Below are positions 60,331-64,000 of a stretch of DNA of 64,000 nt, one piece after another. Both the position numbers and the translations under genes were made by a program. Numbering within the stretch: position 1 is the first letter of the stretch; the number at the start of each line of letters is the position of its first letter. Location: NCBI GenBank assembly GCA_021741145.1, contig JAIOYK010000014.1:43559-107558 (forward strand). Direction: 5' to 3'. The stretch comes from Rhodospirillum sp. GTDB lineage: Bacteria; Pseudomonadota; Alphaproteobacteria; Rhodospirillales; Rhodospirillaceae. The notes below the pieces were generated by a model, which had not been told where the DNA came from, searched no databases, and was given only the letters and a program-made list of their open reading frames with translations.

Positions 60331-60966
60331 ATGTCCCTTTCCCTTTACTTGCCTTTCCTGCTGGCCACGGCGATCCTGATCCTGATGCCCGGCCCCATCG
60401 TCGGCCTTGTCGTGGCCAACAGCCTGGCCCATGGCACCCGTCGGGGCCTGCATACCGTCGCTGGATCGACCCTGGGCAATGCCCTGCTGGTCACCGCCGG
60501 CGGTCTCGGCTTGACCACCTTGCTGGCCCTGATGGCCGACCTGTTCACGGCCATCCGTGTGCTGGGCGCGGCCTATCTCTTCTGGCTGGGGATCAAGGCC
60601 TTCCGCTCAGCCCGCGCCGCCGGGCGGCGGGGGGCCTTGACGCTGGACGGCCCCAGCCCCTCGGGTCGGACGGTCTTTTTTCAGGGGCTCATGATGGCCG
60701 TGACCAACCCCAAGACGATCCTGTTCTACGCGGCCTTCTTTCCCCAGTTCCTGGACTCCACCACCCCCGTGGGGCCGCAACTGGCGATCATGGGGGCGAC
60801 CCTGGTGAGCCTGGCCCTGATCCTCGACGGAGGCTATGCCCTGCTGGCTGGGCGCCTTCGGACCTGGTTCACCGACCCCAGGCGGCGGCGCCTGCAGGCC
60901 CGAATCACCGGAAGCCTGCTCATCACCTCCGGCCTTGGCCTCCTGCTGATGCGCCGCCCCGCCTGA
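60331..60966 (+). CDS. LysE-family amino-acid/metabolite exporter
   Basis: 211 residues, six helices. The first helix reads FLLATAILILMPGPIVGLVVANSL with the family Pro-Gly-Pro. The conserved GSTLGNALLV and MMAVTNPKTILFYAAFFPQF follow. ATG 60331 has GGGAG ten bases upstream; an ATG at 60286 overlapping the previous stop lacks one. RhtB/LysE proteins export amino acids or lactones; the substrate is unknown. Same direction as the acyl-CoA synthetase gene and probably co-transcribed. Confidence 0.9.
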   Translation: MSLSLYLPFLLATAILILMPGPIVGLVVANSLAHGTRRGLHTVAGSTLGNALLVTAGGLGLTTLLALMADLFTAIRVLGAAYLFWLGIKAFRSARAAGRRGALTLDGPSPSGRTVFFQGLMMAVTNPKTILFYAAFFPQFLDSTTPVGPQLAIMGATLVSLALILDGGYALLAGRLRTWFTDPRRRRLQARITGSLLITSGLGLLLMRRPA

Positions 60967-61223
60967 CGGACGCCCCACCTCGTTCTGGCACACCTTGTTC
61001 CGACCCGCCACCAAAGTCCCGGTCCCCGTGGTCCGGGGATCGTTGCATTCCCGGGGCCAATCGCCTAAATGGAACCCTCCGCCACCGGCTCCGGGTTCCC
61101 TTGGGCGCTGTTCGGATCCGCCAAGGACCGGGCATGGACTAGGGGCCGTGTGACACCCAAGACTCCGCCGTCCCGGCCCGACGAACCGGGATCGCGCCCT
61201 CTTCCGAAGGAAGACACCGAACC

Positions 61224-61880
61224 ATGGCCGATGTCCTGATCGCCCCCTCCATCCTGTCCGCCGATTTCGCCCGCTTGGGTGAAGAGGTCCGCGCCATCGA
61301 CAGCGCGGGCGCCGATTGGATTCATGTCGATGTGATGGATGGCCATTTCGTGCCCAACCTGACCATCGGCCCCGATGTGGTCAAGGCCCTCCGTCCCCAT
61401 ACGGCGAAGGTCATGGATGTCCACCTGATGATCGCGCCGGTGGATCCCTTCATCCCCGCCTTCGCCGCGGCGGGCGCGGATATCATCACCGTCCACGCCG
61501 AGGCGGGCGCCCACTTGGACCGCTCCCTGCAGTTGATCCGCTCCCTGGGCAAGAGAGCAGGCGTCTCCCTCAACCCGGGGACACCGGAAACCGTCCTGGA
61601 ATACGTTCTCGACCGCCTGGACCTGATCCTTGTGATGTCCGTGAACCCTGGCTTCGGCGGTCAGGCCTTCATTCCAGCCATGGTGGAAAAAACCAAACGC
61701 ATCAAGGCCATGATCGGCGACAGGAAGATCACCATCGAGGTGGATGGCGGCGTCAACCCGACAACGGCGCCCGAGGTGGTCGCCGCGGGGGCCACCGCCC
61801 TGGTGGCTGGCAGCGCCGTCTTCGGAGGGGATTACGCCGAGCGGATCGCCGCCATTCGAGACAGTTGCGCCAGCCTATAA
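61224..61880 (+). CDS. rpe: Ribulose-phosphate 3-epimerase
   Basis: Interconverts ribulose 5-phosphate and xylulose 5-phosphate in the pentose-phosphate and Calvin cycles. 218 residues, TIM barrel: [17 protein letters not shown] at the N-terminus, [14 protein letters not shown] with metal/catalytic Asp, [21 protein letters not shown] and [12 protein letters not shown], then phosphate-binding [14 protein letters not shown] precedes the ATG. A strong hairpin follows the stop. Confidence 0.97.
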   Translation: MADVLIAPSILSADFARLGEEVRAIDSAGADWIHVDVMDGHFVPNLTIGPDVVKALRPHTAKVMDVHLMIAPVDPFIPAFAAAGADIITVHAEAGAHLDRSLQLIRSLGKRAGVSLNPGTPETVLEYVLDRLDLILVMSVNPGFGGQAFIPAMVEKTKRIKAMIGDRKITIEVDGGVNPTTAPEVVAAGATALVAGSAVFGGDYAERIAAIRDSCASL

Positions 61881-61909
61881 AATCACGGTCTTCCGTAAAG
61901 GCACGGTCT

Positions 61910-61937
61910 CCCGGACCCCCTTAAACGGGGGTCCGGG
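61910..61937. terminator. 11-bp hairpin between rpe and a convergent cupin gene
   Basis: Perfect stem CCCGGACCCCC/GGGGGTCCGGG with a 6-base loop (TTAAAC). The stop codon of the minus-strand cupin gene is in the loop and its last four sense codons lie in the stem. No U tract; probably limits read-through in both directions. Confidence 0.65.
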
Positions 61938-62280
61938 GGAAGTGAACAGCCAGCCAGATGGTCGGTCCATCGGGATCCGTCCAAACGACCCTATGGCGAC
62001 ATCCCGCCGGCAAGACAATCCAGTTCCCCGGCCCCAAAACCCGGTCCTCAAGCTCCTCTTCCAGCCGCAAATGGGCCGCGCCCTGGACCACCATCACCCA
62101 TTCGTCCCACTCCTGGTCATACCAGGACTCCTTCGACCAAGCCTCCCCTGGCGTCGCGTGACCGTGGGAAACAATCCGCTCGACCCGGGCGCCCTGGGCG
62201 GCCCATAGGGTTGAGAACGCCTCCTCTGGACCCGGTGGCGCCAGATCTTCCGTCAGGCGCCCCATGATCGCTCCGCTCAT
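61921..62280 (-). CDS. Cupin-domain protein, 119 residues
   Basis: Single small beta-barrel: WDEWVMVVQGAAHLRLEEE, then GPGNWIVLPAGCRHRVVWTDPDG with the typical cupin motif-2 P-A-G-x-x-H. Motif-1 His residues are only partly kept (the family usually has HxH before the first Glu), so metal binding is uncertain. ATG 62280 overlaps the stop of the upstream sensor kinase (ATGA), so the two are translationally coupled. It may bind a small ligand linked to the kinase's signal; that is inference. Confidence 0.85.
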   Translation of the reverse strand: MSGAIMGRLTEDLAPPGPEEAFSTLWAAQGARVERIVSHGHATPGEAWSKESWYDQEWDEWVMVVQGAAHLRLEEELEDRVLGPGNWIVLPAGCRHRVVWTDPDGPTIWLAVHFPRTPV

Positions 62281-64000
62281 GGTCCACCGCCTCCGTTTTC
62301 CAACCCGCCCCCGGCATCGATGAACGCACCGCCAGGGAATTCGGCATGGGGAACCGGCGCCACGGGCGCGGCGGCCCTGGAACCGGAGGACAGGGGAGCC
62401 CGGACAGGCAGCGTCAGCACGAAGCGCGTCCCTGTCCCCTCGCCACTGTCCATGGAGATTGTTCCCCCCAAGGTTTGAGTCACCAGATTGTAGGTGATAT
62501 TCAACCCCAGGCCCGTGCCCCCGGTTCCCCGACGGGTGGTGAAAAAGGGGTCGAAGACCCGGGGCTGGATTTCCTTGGGAATACCCTTTCCGCTGTCCCC
62601 ATAGATCAGTTCGATCCCGTTGTCGGGAAGACGGCGCGCCACCACGGCGATCTCACCCTCCATGCCCTCATCAAAGCCATGAAGGAGGGAATTCATCACC
62701 AGATTGGTCAGAATGCGGAACAGTGCGCCGGGATAGGCATCCAGGACCAACCCTCGGGGGATCTCCCGGCGCACGGTCAATTTCGTCTTGCGTAGGCGCG
62801 GATTGAGACTGATCAGGATCTCCTCGACATAGTCGCCCAGGTCGAACACCCGGCGTTCGTCGCTCACCTGGTCAACGGCGACCTGCTTGAACCCCTGCAC
62901 CAACTCCGCGGCCCGGCGCAGATTGGTGAAGATCAACCCCACGGTTTCCTCCGCCTGGGTCATGAAGGTCTCCATTTCCGACCGACGCAAGGCCCCGCTC
63001 TTGAACTTCCGCCTGACCTCCCGGCACTCCTGGTCGAGATAACTGGCACCGGTGATCCCCGTGCCCAAGGGCGTGTTAATTTCATGGGCGATGCCGGCGA
63101 CCAACTGACCCAGGGACGCCAACTTCTCCGTTTGCACCAGGGTATCCTGAGTAGCCCGCAGTTCGGCCAGGGCCCGCTCCGCCCGGGCGCGTGCCGCCTG
63201 CGTCTCCCGCTCCGCCGTCTTTTGCAAGGTGATGTCCGTCAACATACCATTCAGAATGACAACTCCAGGTTGTGACCCCGGGGCCGCGGCGGCCATCAAA
63301 CGCCACCAACGGACCTCCCCATCGGCTCCCGGCCGCCGTCCCTCCTGGAACCACCCCCCCATGGCCCGGGCCGCGAGATTTGAGCGGTCCATCCAGACCA
63401 TTTGGTCAGCCAGGACGATCCCCAGGGCCCGCCAATCGTCCAGGACCGCCTTGGGCGCCACACCAAACAGATCCTGGCAGCGGGGTCCGACGTAGACAAA
63501 GGCCCCCTCGGCACCCTCTTCCAGAAGCTGAACCCGCCATTGGAACAGCATACCCGGGACGTTTTCCGCCATGTCCCGGAAGCGCTGTTCACTCTCCTTC
63601 AAGGCCTGTTCCCGCTGGGCGATGACCGAGGCGTAGTGCTCGAAGGCCCGGGCCATATCTCCCAATTCGTCGTCGGCGTCCACACTCTCCACCCGGGAGT
63701 CCCCTTGGCCCGCCGCCCCTTGACCCGCCGGATGGAGCATGGCGTGGCGGAGGCGAGCCAGGGGATCAAGCACCGCCCGTTGCACATGAAGGACAAGCAC
63801 ACCGACCAGCAGCAGGCAGATCATGGACAGGGCGAGCAACATGGCTGTCCTGTCCCCCAAGTCGGAGCGGGCCTGTCTGGCTTCCGCCGCGGCGGTCTCC
63901 GAAACGGTGTCCATCAGCAGGGAGGACTCCGCCACCAGCATGGCGCTGACCAATCCATCGCGGGCCAGAGTTCCCTTGCTCGCCAGCAGGACATCCCGCA
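62277..64000 (-). CDS. Sensor histidine kinase, 5' end outside the window
   Basis: The frame is still open at base 64000, so the N-terminus lies beyond the window. Visible parts in order: the end of a helical extracytoplasmic sensor, a membrane helix (MLLALSMICLLLVGVLVLHV), HAMP (DPLARLRHAML), a PAS domain (FRDMAENVPGMLFQW), coiled coil, DHp box GIAHEINTPLG with its phosphoacceptor His, and a HATPase with N box TNLVMNSLLHGF, G1 GDSGKGIP, F box FDPFFTTRRG and G2 GTGLGLNI. All catalytic boxes are intact. No receiver domain follows. It is coupled to the cupin gene. Confidence 0.93.
   Translation of the reverse strand, partial: RDVLLASKGTLARDGLVSAMLVAESSLLMDTVSETAAAEARQARSDLGDRTAMLLALSMICLLLVGVLVLHVQRAVLDPLARLRHAMLHPAGQGAAGQGDSRVESVDADDELGDMARAFEHYASVIAQREQALKESEQRFRDMAENVPGMLFQWRVQLLEEGAEGAFVYVGPRCQDLFGVAPKAVLDDWRALGIVLADQMVWMDRSNLAARAMGGWFQEGRRPGADGEVRWWRLMAAAAPGSQPGVVILNGMLTDITLQKTAERETQAARARAERALAELRATQDTLVQTEKLASLGQLVAGIAHEINTPLGTGITGASYLDQECREVRRKFKSGALRRSEMETFMTQAEETVGLIFTNLRRAAELVQGFKQVAVDQVSDERRVFDLGDYVEEILISLNPRLRKTKLTVRREIPRGLVLDAYPGALFRILTNLVMNSLLHGFDEGMEGEIAVVARRLPDNGIELIYGDSGKGIPKEIQPRVFDPFFTTRRGTGGTGLGLNITYNLVTQTLGGTISMDSGEGTGTRFVLTLPVRAPLSSGSRAAAPVAPVPHAEFPGGAFIDAGGGLENGGGGP

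Noticed and set aside
1..64000. tRNA, rRNA, CRISPR arrays, insertion sequences, integrases or phage genes
   Set aside because: No T-loop pattern such as GGTTCGAATCC in a cloverleaf context, no regularly spaced identical repeats and no transposase or recombinase motif was seen. A covariance-model search would be needed to exclude a small RNA gene.

Overview
The window is GC-rich, densely coded bacterial chromosome. The run tolB-pal-cpoB-tilS-ftsH-folP-glmM on the minus strand, FabI-AroC together, a FkbM methyltransferase and the style of the sensor kinases point to an alphaproteobacterium, most likely of the order Rhodospirillales; the genus cannot be fixed by eye. I saw no rRNA, tRNA, CRISPR array, phage or insertion sequence, so this reads as resident chromosome with accessory catabolic modules.

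Layout. Bases 1-4470: the end of a hybrid sensor kinase, then otsA and glk (trehalose-6-phosphate synthesis and glucose phosphorylation) and a tiny gene preceded by a tandem repeat of Shine-Dalgarno-like units. Bases 4476-10432: a LysR regulator, a leucine-dehydrogenase-type enzyme, and a run of an unknown protein, a patatin-like lipase and a putative glycosyltransferase. Bases 10452-13246: a small phosphonate module (phnF, phnM and a DUF1045 2H-phosphoesterase-like gene) without the C-P lyase core. Bases 13257-16421: a large histidine-kinase-like protein that has lost its phosphoacceptor histidine.

Bases 16648-35621 are the centrepiece: two adjacent catabolic islands, each headed by a divergent MarR regulator and closed by a strong terminator. 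The first converts 3-hydroxybenzoate to gentisate, maleylpyruvate, fumarylpyruvate and then fumarate plus pyruvate (hydroxylase, isomerase, gentisate dioxygenase, fumarylpyruvate hydrolase) and carries a TRAP transporter. The second has an aryl-CoA ligase of the feruloyl-CoA synthase type, a crotonase, an SDR dehydrogenase, an acyl-CoA dehydrogenase and a branched-chain-type ABC transporter whose second permease is fused to its ATPase. I infer side-chain beta-oxidation of a phenylpropanoid in the second island, and propose that its product could feed the first.

Bases 35655-48388 are mostly housekeeping (metal efflux, pdxH, a CbpA-like DnaJ protein, FkbM methyltransferase with a YihY-type membrane protein, fabI, aroC, yegP, an AhpD-like protein, sppA, tryptophanase). 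Bases 48597-57898 are the cell-envelope and translation block glmM, folP, ftsH, tilS, cpoB, pal, tolB. tolQRA do not sit upstream of tolB; a marC gene is there instead. Bases 58926-64000 hold an acyl-CoA synthetase gene broken by a frameshift in a C-rich stretch, a LysE exporter, rpe, and a cupin gene overlapping a sensor kinase that runs off the window.
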